Shown here one piece after another: positions 24,102 through 32,153 of a stretch of 35,094 nt of DNA. Position numbers and translations under genes: made by a program. The notes under the pieces are model-generated. The model did no database searches and had not been told where the DNA came from. It worked only from the letters and a program-made list of their open reading frames with translations. The DNA lies in assembly GCA_024403775.1 (NCBI GenBank), contig JAKSRE010000027.1, positions 1-35,094 of the forward strand, read 5' to 3'. The first letter of the stretch is position 1. Each line of letters opens with the position of its first letter. This DNA is from Clostridia bacterium (GTDB lineage: Bacteria > Bacillota > Clostridia > Saccharofermentanales > Saccharofermentanaceae).

Positions 24102-24755
24102 TTACCTTATAGAATCTTGATAATACATTACGATTGGCCAATATGCAGGCCCCACCATATGTGCATCATTATGTCCTGGTGTGGTCTCGGGATTATTGGG
24201 ATCTAACCCAAAGCACAATTCATATTTATCAGATAGTCCATCACCATCACTGTCAACTGGTTCAACTGTTCTGTAGTCCTTTAAATCATATATACCTTCA
24301 TCACCCAGTTCCCAACCGCTAATTCCTATCCCAGGTTTTGTCCAAATTTGAAATCCGTATTCATAGTATGCATATAGATACGTACTTTCGACTACTTCTC
24401 CATTCTCATTTAATAAATCTATATACAAGCAAATGTGTGTAATGTTGGTTTTATTAAGATCACCACCGTATATAACATAAGGCAAGACTATTTCATTATT
24501 AGCCAAAATATACATTGATTCATCAATACATTCATCTATACCTCCTTGTATACTAATCTCTACACTTATAGAATTCATAGTATATCCCTTTCCACAGTAT
24601 AAATGAATGTTAGGATAACTAACTTCATACTCTGCTAGTAATTCATTCCACTCATCCTGAAATGGATTGATTTCTTCCCTCCCCTTATGGCAAGCTACAA
24701 GATTAGATAAACAAAATACAGCCAACACCACTAATGAATATATTTTATATTTCAT
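24102..24755 (-). CDS. Lipoprotein with calcium-binding DxDGDG motif (cassette 1, second gene)
   Basis: A 217-residue lipoprotein: signal MKYKIYSLVVLAVFCL with lipobox LVAC, then INPFQDEWNELL, a central beta-rich domain (YVIYGGDLNKTN, ICLYIDLLNENGEVVESTYLYAYYEYG), GDEGIYDLKDYRTV and near the end VDSDGDGLSDKYELCFGLDPN, a thrombospondin type-3/dockerin-like calcium loop (DxDxDGLxDxxE). The ATG at 24755 is chosen over 24779 because AAGGTGA precedes it and the paralogue at 28656 starts at the same point. The body is about 50% identical by eye to that paralogue. It follows the small gene at 24769-25047 within a few bases, as in cassette 2. Function unknown; a surface-exposed calcium-stabilised protein is likely. 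Confidence 0.75.
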   Translation of the reverse strand: MKYKIYSLVVLAVFCLSNLVACHKGREEINPFQDEWNELLAEYEVSYPNIHLYCGKGYTMNSISVEISIQGGIDECIDESMYILANNEIVLPYVIYGGDLNKTNITHICLYIDLLNENGEVVESTYLYAYYEYGFQIWTKPGIGISGWELGDEGIYDLKDYRTVEPVDSDGDGLSDKYELCFGLDPNNPETTPGHNDAHMVGPAYWPIVMYYQDSIR

Positions 24756-24768
24756 ATAACGCGTCACC

Positions 24769-25047
24769 TTATAATTCAAATGCTACGAATGTATTATTCG
24801 AATTTGCCATTAGCAAATCATCAATATATATCTTATATAATCCTCCCAAAGATACAACCATCAAAGCATCTTTTTTCATATCATCTACTTCAAAAGACAA
24901 ATCTTCTAAATCAGTAATAAACGACTTTTTCTCATCACTAACTGAATCAGCAAACATATTCATTGGAATATTTATGAAAAGCAAGACTATTGTTTATAGT
25001 ATACAGATACACTTATCGCATCTTCTATTTTCTTCAAAATGATACAT
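24769..25047 (-). pseudogene. Small secreted protein gene interrupted by TAA (cassette 1, first gene)
   Basis: From ATG 25047, preceded by ACAAGGAG, the frame gives MYHFEENRRCDKCICIL, then TAA (24994-24996), then in the same frame TIVLLFINIPMNMFADSVSD and a ~60-residue mature part ending KIYIDDLLMANSNNTFVAFEL. Without the stop, residues ~12-32 would make a good signal peptide. The mature part matches the paralogue at 29302 (KIYVDDLLNANSINTFVTFEL). A TTG at 24984 could restart but has no ribosome site and would leave a poor signal. Either pseudogene or recoding; pseudogene is more likely. The stop overlaps the leader of the downstream lipoprotein gene. Confidence 0.6.
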
Positions 25048-25201
25048 TGTGGGGAAATCTCCTTGTAAAAATATTTCGCAAACTTAAAAATAATTTTACG
25101 CTGCTAATAAAATCACGTCAACAAAGGTTGCCAAATACTAGAATTGTCCAACTTCAACAGTCTTAAATTATGACCTAATTATTCTAATGAAACTCAAATT
25201 A

Positions 25202-25294
25202 ATGAAAACAGATGTAAATACTATGGCTTATCGTTTAAGATGGTATCGCCTGAAGCAATAAGCGAGGACAACGTCATCAGATTAAGTAAAGTAT
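25202..25294 (+). pseudogene. Possible remnant of an XRE-type helix-turn-helix gene
   Basis: MKTDVNTMAYRLRWYRLKQ followed by TAA resembles the first helix of XRE-family repressors (xxLGxRLRxYRxxxxL). After a frame change the bases read ISEDNVIRLSKV, like the recognition helix region. Read together they suggest a decayed regulator at the edge of the repeat-flanked segment. This is a weak, short match. The rest of 25048-25292 is AT-rich with no other feature. Confidence 0.25.
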
Positions 25295-25383
25295 AAAAAT
25301 CAAAAACCGCCACCTCCAACAAATGGAAGCGGCGGTTTAATATTAATACTCAGAATCTAAGCTATTACTTCTGACCATTCTTA
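25293..25383. repeat. 91-bp direct repeat, copy 2 (true hydratase 3' end)
   Basis: Identical to 23880-23970. This copy is joined to the hydratase gene: it contains its last codons and stop (25365-25383) and the terminator hairpin at 25304-25338. Offset between copies is 1413 bases. Confidence 0.95.
25295..25338 (-). terminator. Rho-independent terminator of the hydratase gene
   Basis: On the minus strand, AACCGCCGCTTCC pairs with GGAGGTGGCGGTT and is followed by TTTTGATTTTTA, beginning 26 bases after the hydratase stop. A perfect copy sits at 23882-23925. Confidence 0.85.
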
Positions 25384-27650
25384 TTGTAGTTAATAAGGCA
25401 GCCAGCCTTAACGATCTTACGCTCATTCTCAGTCATTGGCTGGATATAGAGCTCAATCTCAGTAGCCTTGCCATTCTTAATAACATAAGCTGGGATTGAA
25501 TCAAGTTTATTGTCATCCAAGAACTTACGGATGCCTGGAACATAGATAAGATCATCTACCTCGAACATTGTAGGCTCGCCCTTAAGATGGAATGGAACCA
25601 TACCCCAGTTCATACAGTTAGATCTGTATCTCTTAGTAGCATACTCCTGTGTAATATTAGCAAGAGCACCAAGCACTCTCTGACAGGAAGCAGCCTGCTC
25701 ACGAGCAGAACCATCACCTGGCTTATTAGCATATACAACTGAACCAATCTCAACCTCAGAAGCCTTAACACCTTCCTGACCAGGAATAGCATTAATAACC
25801 TTGAAAGCTTCCTCAATAGAAGCATCTACTGTACCCTTAAGACGCATATCCTCGAGGTCTCTTACAGCCTTTGACTTAGCTACATAATCTGGATCTCTTC
25901 TTGAGAGTGTGTACTCAGCAAGACCAAGTGGGTTAGATCTGAATGAAGATGTCTCACCTGAAGGGATAAGCTCATCTGTTGTTGTAACGTCGTCAAGAAT
26001 CTTAGAAGCAACCTTAAGAAGGATGTTGTCAGCGAGAGCTTCCATCTCTGGCCAGTCCTTAATGTTAGGACCAAATCTCAAATCTGACTCAAGGTTAGCC
26101 TTGCCATAACCATTGTATACACGTGACTTATATGATCTGTCATCGAAAGTATACTCAGGAACATCACCCCAGCAGTCGAGGTCTTCAGCTGATGTAAGAA
26201 CACCACCATTAGCTGCTGTAGCTGCGATTGAACGTGCATCCATAAGAGCAACTGCTGCAAGCTGACCATTACCTGGCTTTGAACCCTCTCTGTTAGGGAA
26301 GTTACGTGTTGTATGACGTACTGAAAGTGCATTATTAGCAGGTGTATCACCAGCACCAAAGCAAGGTCCACAGAAAGCTGTTCTGATGATTGCACCAGAA
26401 TCCATAAGATCTGCAAGATAACCCTGACGGTCAAGGTATGTAAATACAGGCTGTGATGATGGGTAAACTGAAAGATAAAACTCACCATTACCAATTGACT
26501 TGCCCTTAATAGCGTGAGCAGCCTCAACGATGTTAGTGTATGAACCACCAGCACATCCGCCGATTACACCCTGCTGAACCATAAGCTTGCCATCAACAAC
26601 CTTATCAAGAAGCTTGAATTCTGCTCTGCCGCCAGCAACCTGATCAGCAGCCTTCTCTGTCTCACGGAGAATATCCTCAAGGTTCTCATAGAGTTCCTTA
26701 ATTGTATAAGCATTTGATGGGTGGAATGGAAGAGCAATCATTGGCTTAATCTCTGACAAATCAATCTCAACGCATCCATCATAATATGCAACATTAGCTG
26801 GCTCAAGTGGCTTATAATCAGCTGCTCTGCCATGCATTGTAAGGTATGACTTAACATCATCATCTGTTCTCCAGATTGATGAGAGACATGTTGTCTCTGT
26901 TGTCATTACATCAATACCGATTCTATAGTCTGTTGTCATCTCTGATACGCCAGGACCAACAAACTCCATTACCTTATTCTTTACGTAACCGTTCTTAAAT
27001 ACCTCTTTAATAATAGCAAGAGCGATATCATGTGGTCCAACACATGCGCTTGGCTTGCCCTTAAGGTAGATAGCAACTACACCAGGATAAGCAACGTCAT
27101 ATGTCTGCTTCAAAAGCTGCTTAGAGAGCTCTCCACCGCCCTCACCGATAGCCATTGTACCGAGAGCACCATAACGTGTATGTGAGTCTGAACCAAGAAT
27201 CATCTTGCCACAGCCTGCGAACATCTCACGCATATACTGGTGAATAACTGCGATATGAGGTGGAACATAGATTCCGCCATATTTCTTAGCTGCTGAGAGA
27301 CCAAAGAGGTGGTCATCATCATTGATTGTTCCGCCAACTGCACAAAGTGAGTTGTGACAGCAAGTCAAAACATATGGGAGTGGGAACTCCTCCATACCTG
27401 AAGCTCTTGAAGTCTGAATGATACCAACATATGTGATATCGTGTGATGCCATTGCATCAAACTTAATCTTAAGAGCATCCATGTTGTCGTTTGTGTTGTG
27501 TGCCTTGAGAATACCGTAAGCAATTGTACCCTTCTTAGCCTCTTCCTTATTAGCAGCACTTCCTGTGATTGCCTGAACCTTAGCCTGTTCATTCTCAGCA
27601 ACGATCTCAGTGCCGTTAACGAGGTAAATACCTGAATCGTATAACTTCAT
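25365..27650 (-). CDS. Aconitase-superfamily hydratase (YbhJ-like)
   Basis: A 761-residue cytoplasmic iron-sulfur hydratase of the aconitase superfamily. Motifs: [21 protein letters not shown] (152-172), the first cluster ligand in [13 protein letters not shown] (Cys366) and the paired ligands in [11 protein letters not shown] (Cys427, Cys430), followed by a swivel-like C-terminal domain with [10 protein letters not shown] (about 657-666). The length and lack of classic IGSCTNSS wording point to the ~750-residue YbhJ-type hydratases rather than AcnA (~890) or AcnB. It probably interconverts citrate/isocitrate or a related hydroxy acid. GGAGGAAGAATAG precedes the ATG. The codon pattern (strong bias, few rare codons) suggests high expression. 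Its 3' end is the source of the 91-bp duplication. Confidence 0.9.
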   Translation of the reverse strand: MKLYDSGIYLVNGTEIVAENEQAKVQAITGSAANKEEAKKGTIAYGILKAHNTNDNMDALKIKFDAMASHDITYVGIIQTSRASGMEEFPLPYVLTCCHNSLCAVGGTINDDDHLFGLSAAKKYGGIYVPPHIAVIHQYMREMFAGCGKMILGSDSHTRYGALGTMAIGEGGGELSKQLLKQTYDVAYPGVVAIYLKGKPSACVGPHDIALAIIKEVFKNGYVKNKVMEFVGPGVSEMTTDYRIGIDVMTTETTCLSSIWRTDDDVKSYLTMHGRAADYKPLEPANVAYYDGCVEIDLSEIKPMIALPFHPSNAYTIKELYENLEDILRETEKAADQVAGGRAEFKLLDKVVDGKLMVQQGVIGGCAGGSYTNIVEAAHAIKGKSIGNGEFYLSVYPSSQPVFTYLDRQGYLADLMDSGAIIRTAFCGPCFGAGDTPANNALSVRHTTRNFPNREGSKPGNGQLAAVALMDARSIAATAANGGVLTSAEDLDCWGDVPEYTFDDRSYKSRVYNGYGKANLESDLRFGPNIKDWPEMEALADNILLKVASKILDDVTTTDELIPSGETSSFRSNPLGLAEYTLSRRDPDYVAKSKAVRDLEDMRLKGTVDASIEEAFKVINAIPGQEGVKASEVEIGSVVYANKPGDGSAREQAASCQRVLGALANITQEYATKRYRSNCMNWGMVPFHLKGEPTMFEVDDLIYVPGIRKFLDDNKLDSIPAYVIKNGKATEIELYIQPMTENERKIVKAGCLINYNKNGQK

Positions 27651-28049
27651 CTATTCTTCCTCCGCTTTATATTTTCATTCCATCATGCGTATAGTTTAGT
27701 TTATAAGACCTAATCTATCAACTGTTTTTTGTTCCATTTATTCTACGAAAAGTGACTCTAAATCAACCCATTTTCTCGTAATCCGTTACAACGCCTTCCA
27801 GACGTGTTCGTTTATCCACCATAGTTCGTTCGTTTTTGTTCGTTTTTAGTAGAACTTTACCTTGCTTTATCGTACTTTGTAATACTTTTGTTCGGTATTT
27901 TTTAATCTATTTGCAAAAAAATGTTCTAATTTTTAAAAAAAATTTCAGTTAAGTACTTTTAATTTCCACTTCACCGTGTTATAGTATGCATACAAAAGAA
28001 CGAATGAATGTTCGTTTTTAGAACAAACAGATAACAGTGAGGTAATAGT
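27651..28049. other. 399-base divergent regulatory gap, GTTCG-rich
   Basis: This gap separates the hydratase (minus) from the small membrane protein (plus) and must hold both promoters. It is AT-rich and has at least five GTTCG words (27807, 27824, 27828, 27838, 27890), plus the repeated GTTCGTTTTTAG at 27838 and 28010. TATAGT at 27980-27985 is a likely -10 for the plus-strand gene. No coding sequence is visible. Confidence 0.55.
28001..28014 (+). promoter_or_regulatory. Near-consensus LexA (SOS) box
   Basis: CGAATGAATGTTCG matches the Gram-positive LexA operator CGAAC-N4-GTTCG at 9 of 10 fixed bases. It lies 36 bases before the ATG of the 103-residue protein and about 15 bases after a possible -10 (TATAGT, 27980-27985), a position where a bound repressor would block transcription. 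Confidence 0.55.
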
Positions 28050-28361
28050 ATGGGACTTCTTGAATTTTCTTTTTTATTCTTTTTATGTACAGTAATGCTT
28101 AAGGCTGCAGTTATGTTTGAGGAAGGAATCAGACTTACTGACGAGGAAGCAAGAATTATCAGACAGCAGGCTCTTGCAGAAGCAAGATTTAATAAAGCAT
28201 GTGCTGAGATCCGTGCAAATAAAGCTAAGAACATTAATAGTAATAATAATGTTCGCAGAGCAAATGTTAATCGTGCACGTAAGGTTACCAGAATTCCTGC
28301 TAACAACACATCACGTAAGCCTGTTCATGTTACAGGAAGAACAGTACGTAAAGCAGCATAA
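28050..28361 (+). CDS. Small membrane-anchored protein with basic tail, possibly SOS-controlled
   Basis: A 103-residue protein with an N-terminal hydrophobic helix (MGLLEFSFLFFLCTVMLKAAV), a charged helical stretch (about 24-57, EEARIIRQQALAEARFNK) and a strongly basic, Asn/Arg/Lys/Thr-rich tail (58-103). It resembles no enzyme; one helix plus an exposed tail is the plan of small regulatory membrane proteins. GTGAGG precedes the ATG. A near-consensus LexA box lies in its leader. Small membrane proteins under LexA control (for example SosA in Staphylococcus, YneA in Bacillus) delay cell division, so that role is a testable guess. Its own terminator lies at 28541-28578. Confidence 0.65.
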   Translation: MGLLEFSFLFFLCTVMLKAAVMFEEGIRLTDEEARIIRQQALAEARFNKACAEIRANKAKNINSNNNVRRANVNRARKVTRIPANNTSRKPVHVTGRTVRKAA

Positions 28362-28540
28362 TCACTAATACAACACACTAATTTTGAGATAACACTAATA
28401 CCTATTACTTATATAAATATACCCGGATATTTGGGCAGTGCTTGATTATCTCTCCCTCTGACACCATATAACGGAAAACTCAAAACTCAAACAACTCTTA
28501 AGGGATAGAGAATCACTACAATAAGCCTGAATATATAAAA

Positions 28541-28578
28541 AGCCCGTCAGAAGTTTTGTACATCGCTTCTGACGGGCT
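28541..28578. terminator. Strong hairpin terminator
   Basis: AGCCCGTCAGAAG (28541-28553) pairs with CTTCTGACGGGCT (28566-28578) around a 12-base loop, with an A-run on its left side, so it can end transcription from the minus-strand side as well as from the small membrane-protein gene. The rest of 28362-28655 shows nothing I can name. Confidence 0.75.
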
Positions 28579-28655
28579 TATATATTGCAAAGTATTTATC
28601 GAATAAACTGTTTCATTCTTATCTGCTTATTATCCTTATGGTAAATGCGTATAAA

Positions 28656-29291
28656 TCATATTCTCCAATAAGAAGGTCCAGCCATATGTGCATCGTCAAG
28701 ACCAGGTTCGGTCTCAGGATTATTAGGATCATATCCGAATGCGATTTCATATTTATCAGACAATCTGTCACCATCACTGTCTACCTGCGTAACTGTTCTG
28801 TAATCTTTTAAGTCATAGATGCCTTCGTCACCAACATCCCAAGTACCAATTTGCATTCCAGGCTCGCTCCAAGCTTGAAAACCATATTTCCAATCTCCAT
28901 ATAAATATGTACTATCAATAAGTTCACCATTCTCGTCTATTAAATTTATATATAGACAAATTAATCCAACTTCCACTCCTTTAGTATCACCTCCATAAAT
29001 AACATAAGAAAGTATTGCATCTTCGTTAGCCATTATTCTCATTGCTTCTTCAATACAGCTATCAAGATCTTGTTGCACTCTCACACTGAAGTTAAAACTT
29101 AATGAATTATGTCCGCCATAACCTCTATTAAATCCAATGTTATTAAGCTCATCTTTACTTTTTAAATACTGAACACACTCATCCCATTCCGCTTGAAAAG
29201 GATTAACTTCCTCCTCTACTTTACGACAACTTACAAAGTTTATTATGCAAAAAGCTACTATTACTAATATTGAATAAACTTTATACCTCAT
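28656..29291 (-). CDS. Lipoprotein with calcium-binding DxDGD motif (cassette 2, second gene)
   Basis: A 211-residue lipoprotein paralogous along its whole length to the one at 24102-24755: signal MRYKVYSILVIVAFCI with lipobox NFVSC, VNPFQAEWDEC, YVIYGGDTKGVEVGLICLYIN, STYLYGDWKYG, GDEGIYDLKDYRTV and VDSDGDRLSDKYEIAFGYDPN, then DDAHMAGPSYWRI. The calcium-loop Gly is replaced by Arg (DGDRL, against DGDGL in the paralogue). AAGGAG precedes the ATG at good spacing. It lies ten bases after the cassette's first gene. Probably a surface protein; function unknown. Its cleaner C-terminus suggests this copy is closer to the family form. Confidence 0.78.
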   Translation of the reverse strand: MRYKVYSILVIVAFCIINFVSCRKVEEEVNPFQAEWDECVQYLKSKDELNNIGFNRGYGGHNSLSFNFSVRVQQDLDSCIEEAMRIMANEDAILSYVIYGGDTKGVEVGLICLYINLIDENGELIDSTYLYGDWKYGFQAWSEPGMQIGTWDVGDEGIYDLKDYRTVTQVDSDGDRLSDKYEIAFGYDPNNPETEPGLDDAHMAGPSYWRI

Positions 29292-29301
29292 ATTAAGCTC
29301 C

Positions 29302-29632
29302 TTATAACTCGAACGTTACAAAAGTATTTATCGAATTAGCATTTAATAAATCATCAACATATATTTTATATAAGTATCCCCATGACACAACAATAAAGGC
29401 ATCTCTATTTTTATCGTCAACTTCAACTCCTACAATTGTAACCCAATGTGCGCTGACTCGAGCATCAGCTAGTTCTCGATTAAAACAATTAATTATATTA
29501 AACATAGAAATCTCCGAGGCTGATGCGATATTCAATGCTATAGGTGTTCCACTTGGGAAACTAGATAAAACTAATATTAAACTTAGCATCAAACAGACAA
29601 ACTTATATGCTCTGCTCTGAACAATTGTACAT
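29302..29632 (-). pseudogene. Small secreted protein gene with 5' frameshift (cassette 2, first gene)
   Basis: The leader ACAAGGAGCGCCCCACC-ATG (ATG at 29632) is homologous to that of cassette 1, but its frame stops after MYNCSEQSI. The frame one base over reads CTIVQSRAYKFVCLMLSLIL, then VLSSFPSGTPIALN, an ideal signal peptide, and continues through DKNRDAFIVVSWGYLYKIYV to the family end NTFVTFEL at 29302. Translation could start at TTG 29592 or ATG 29589 without a ribosome site. A one-base indel near the start is the simplest reading. The mature part (96 residues from 29592) is longer than in cassette 1, with an extra FNRELADARVSAHWVTIVGV segment. Confidence 0.6.
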
Positions 29633-29716
29633 GGTGGGGCGCTCCTTGTAAATATTAATTATTTATAACAAAAATAATTTAACACCTTTATAATTATTTA
29701 TCAATAATTAATCTAA

Positions 29717-29750
29717 TCAAAAACGGACCAGCAAATCGTGCCAGTCCGCT
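29717..29750 (-). terminator. Terminator of the GNAT gene
   Basis: On the minus strand, GCGGACTGGC and GCTGGTCCG form an imperfect stem around an eight-base loop, followed by TTTTTGATT, 27 bases after the acetyltransferase stop. Confidence 0.65.
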
Positions 29751-29777
29751 TAACTTTTAATTTTTTATATCTAACTA

Positions 29778-30371
29778 TCAAAGCAACAAGTCGAGCTGAA
29801 TATCGTTAGGATCAATCTCAGCCAATACCTTGTTCTTCTCCTCTGCTGGAACACAACCAACTCTCTTATAGAAAGCAATAGTGTCTTCAGATGAACCAGC
29901 ATAAAGTCTGATTCTGCTAGCGTTAAGTTTCTTTGCCTGCTCTTTACAAAGGTTAATAAGTTCTCTTCCTATTCCCTTACCACGATAATCCTTTGATACA
30001 TAGAGCTGCTCGAGAAGTACATGCTGCTCTTTACTTCCAAAAGGATTAGCTTCCAAAGTTGCAAAGCCAACTAACAGGTCGCCATCAAAACATCCAAATA
30101 CTGTTCCACCATGCTCAAAGGTTCTTCTCAAATGCTTTACATGCCATCCGAGTCCGTTTGGTAAATCGTCATCCTGCCAGTTAATCTCGACCAGTTCATA
30201 CTTTCCAGTTTCCTGATTCATTCTCCAGGCATTTTTAATGAAGCATGTGCCATCAATGTCCTTAATTCTGTCTGTCTCGTCCATCTCAAGTTCTCTGTAC
30301 AAATACATATCCCACACCTTCTCTCGGTCTAATTTTGTTACAAAACATGAAATGAAAATCATTTCGTCCAT
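29778..30371 (-). CDS. GNAT family N-acetyltransferase
   Basis: A 197-residue cytoplasmic acetyl-CoA-dependent acetyltransferase. The acetyl-CoA binding motif A is EQLYVSKDYRGKGIGRELI (about 125-143, with RGKGIG as the pyrophosphate loop), preceded by the beta strand LLVGFATLEANPF and followed by ASRIRLYAGSSEDTIAFYKRVGC. An N-terminal ~85-residue portion (MYLYRELEMDETDRI..., WHVKHLRRTFEHGG) is longer than in minimal GNATs. The substrate cannot be read from sequence. Ribosome site is weak (GGTGA). It lies alone between a terminator and the membrane-protein pair on the same strand. Confidence 0.88.
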   Translation of the reverse strand: MDEMIFISCFVTKLDREKVWDMYLYRELEMDETDRIKDIDGTCFIKNAWRMNQETGKYELVEINWQDDDLPNGLGWHVKHLRRTFEHGGTVFGCFDGDLLVGFATLEANPFGSKEQHVLLEQLYVSKDYRGKGIGRELINLCKEQAKKLNASRIRLYAGSSEDTIAFYKRVGCVPAEEKNKVLAEIDPNDIQLDLLL

Positions 30372-30457
30372 TTGTTTTCACCATTCTAACAAAACAGGCG
30401 CGAATTTTAAAGTATTTTTATGCAATTTCTACAAAAAGTCACAATTTATACACTTAA

Positions 30458-31138
30458 TCAGAATGCTCCAACAATAGCAGCAATTAATACGATCAATAAT
30501 ATGACAGCTGCAAGAATCACTAACAGGCAGATTGACAGAACGAGAATACCAAGCTTTCGCCACTTTTTCTCTGCTATACACAAAAGGGCAACTGCCATGA
30601 AATCAAGAAAGAATATAAACTGACACACAGTGCAGGCAAGTCTTATTGCCTTACGGGCAACACCACCATCCTTGGATACGAGCATATAGCCAATAGTATA
30701 TGGCGCAGTACAGATAAGAATTATTACGCCCGTGATAAAAAGAACGGTACATATAAATGGCGATACCATAAGGAAAATTACACCAACTGGAGTAAATGTT
30801 AAAAGTGCCATGATAGACATGATGATGAAGCCCACAACAAATAGCGGAACCATGCAGTATTTCTGCATTACGGCAACATTTAGAAGATGATAGCGATATT
30901 CTGGTGAGAAGTGATTAATTGCGTTTCGTATATTAAGCACACCCAGAACAAGGATTGGCACAAACATTGCCCAGAAACCAATTGGCGGCAAATCCAGATT
31001 ACTTCGAGAAGCATATAGAAAAACTACTGGTGTTATATAGCTAAACAAAAGATACAAAATTGGGATAATATACATTTTATCCCAGCCAGTTTTCTTGGAA
31101 GGCTTTGCGTTTGTGTCAATGATATTAATATCGCTCAT
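30458..31138 (-). CDS. Unknown polytopic membrane protein (about 6 helices)
   Basis: A 226-residue protein: a 20-residue polar N-terminus (MSDINIIDTNAKPSKKTGWD), then six or so membrane helices (about 22-42, 54-70, 92-112, 118-145, 165-190 and 197-225), and a motif HFSPEYRYHLLNVAVMQKYC between helices 2 and 3. The end is almost purely Leu/Ile/Val/Ala. GGGGAGTATTCT precedes the ATG. I do not recognise the family, though similar proteins seem common in Lachnospiraceae. It follows the next membrane protein gene by 12 bases and forms an operon with it. Confidence 0.7.
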   Translation of the reverse strand: MSDINIIDTNAKPSKKTGWDKMYIIPILYLLFSYITPVVFLYASRSNLDLPPIGFWAMFVPILVLGVLNIRNAINHFSPEYRYHLLNVAVMQKYCMVPLFVVGFIIMSIMALLTFTPVGVIFLMVSPFICTVLFITGVIILICTAPYTIGYMLVSKDGGVARKAIRLACTVCQFIFFLDFMAVALLCIAEKKWRKLGILVLSICLLVILAAVILLIVLIAAIVGAF

Positions 31139-31150
31139 AGAATACTCCCC

Positions 31151-31546
31151 TTATATATCCATAACCCAGTATTGCATCTTTACGACGTGGTCGTTCAAAA
31201 ACAAGAACACCTGCTGCGACATCCACGCGAATGGGTTGATTGCAAAAAATAAAAACCATATAAGTACAAAAGCTATTATATAACTTATCACTATATGTCC
31301 AACTTTTATTTTTGTTCCAGCATTCTTATCTCTTACCACTTGTCTCACTATTGGAAGAAGAAGAATTGCAATTAAAGCTATAGTTGTTATTTGCTTTATT
31401 TTTAATCCAATCGGCGTATAACATACTACCTCAAAACCAGGATTTCCCCAATCGATTGAGAAGGTAATATTCTCTAATCCAAATCCTAGATAGAAAGATA
31501 TGGCTATTAACGCATACAATGTGTAAAATGCTAATTTTTTGATCAT
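31151..31546 (-). CDS. Unknown small membrane protein (3-4 helices)
   Basis: A 131-residue membrane protein from MIKKLAFYTLYALIAISFYL. Helices lie at about 5-22, 50-66 and 82-102; the loop after helix 1 (ENITFSIDWGNPGFEVVCYT) and the C-terminal amphipathic stretch (FAWMSQQVFLFLNDHVVKMQ) are the most distinctive parts. The ATG at 31546 is preferred over 31573 because a typical basic-then-hydrophobic start begins there and GTGGA lies upstream. It is the first gene of a two-gene unit with the 226-residue membrane protein. No function assigned. Confidence 0.65.
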   Translation of the reverse strand: MIKKLAFYTLYALIAISFYLGFGLENITFSIDWGNPGFEVVCYTPIGLKIKQITTIALIAILLLPIVRQVVRDKNAGTKIKVGHIVISYIIAFVLIWFLFFAINPFAWMSQQVFLFLNDHVVKMQYWVMDI

Positions 31547-31607
31547 TTGATATATTCCACTATTTAACAACACATCAAGATAATATTCTATGAACTGAAT
31601 TACTATA

Positions 31608-32153
31608 TTAAAATATCTTCTTTGGACTAGAAGTATGTTCCCCTATCATCTTCTCCATCCACATCATATCAAACCATTCTCCAAACTTAAAACCACTTTT
31701 ATGGAAGGTACCAACTTCCTTAAACCCCATTCGCAAATGAAAATCTATGCTATCCGGGCTCAAATACTTACTTGGTCCCACCGGGCTCGCGATACAGGCA
31801 TTCATATTAAGGATTCCGATATCTTTAAGCTCCTTTTCGAGCATCTCATACAAAATGCGGCCTATTCCCATACGTCTAAAATCCTAATCTAAATAAATTG
31901 TTGTCTCCACCGACCAGTCGTATGCAGCACGCGATTTAAAGGTATTTGCATATGCGTAGCCTACAACTTTGCCATCGACTGTCGCTTTAAGATACGGATA
32001 CTTTGAACTTATATCAGTGATACGGGATTTGAATTCTTCCTTACTTGGGACATCATATTCAAAAGAAATGGCAGTATTTTTTACATACGGCGCATATATT
32101 CTTAGAAGTTCAGGAGCATCATCTATTGTTACTTTTGAGATTTTTATACTCAT
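31608..32153 (-). pseudogene. GNAT acetyltransferase split by an in-frame TAG
   Basis: Two halves in one frame make a complete ~181-residue phosphinothricin-acetyltransferase-like GNAT. The first half (from ATG 32153) runs MSIKISKVTIDDAPELLRIY to WSVETTIYLD; then TAG (31884-31886); then DFRRMGIGRILYEMLEKEL to the end. The break lies inside motif A, exactly where relatives have a sense codon before RxxGIG. One base change (for example AAG to TAG) explains it. The second half begins at ATG 31871 without a ribosome site and could not bind CoA alone. Its start overlaps the stop of the inositol-monophosphatase gene (ATGA), so it was the second gene of that operon. Suppression or readthrough is possible but unsupported. 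Confidence 0.75.

Noticed and set aside
26078..26554. 158-residue minus-strand frame inside the hydratase gene
   Set aside because: A Leu/His/Val-rich shadow of a strongly biased gene in another frame; no start signal.
25365..27650. Classical aconitase AcnA or AcnB
   Set aside because: At 761 residues with [10 protein letters not shown] instead of IGSCTNSS it fits the YbhJ-like hydratases better; aconitase activity itself cannot be excluded.
31884..31886. Pyrrolysine codon
   Set aside because: No pyl genes are seen, the gene is not a methylamine methyltransferase, and a single nonsense change explains it more simply.
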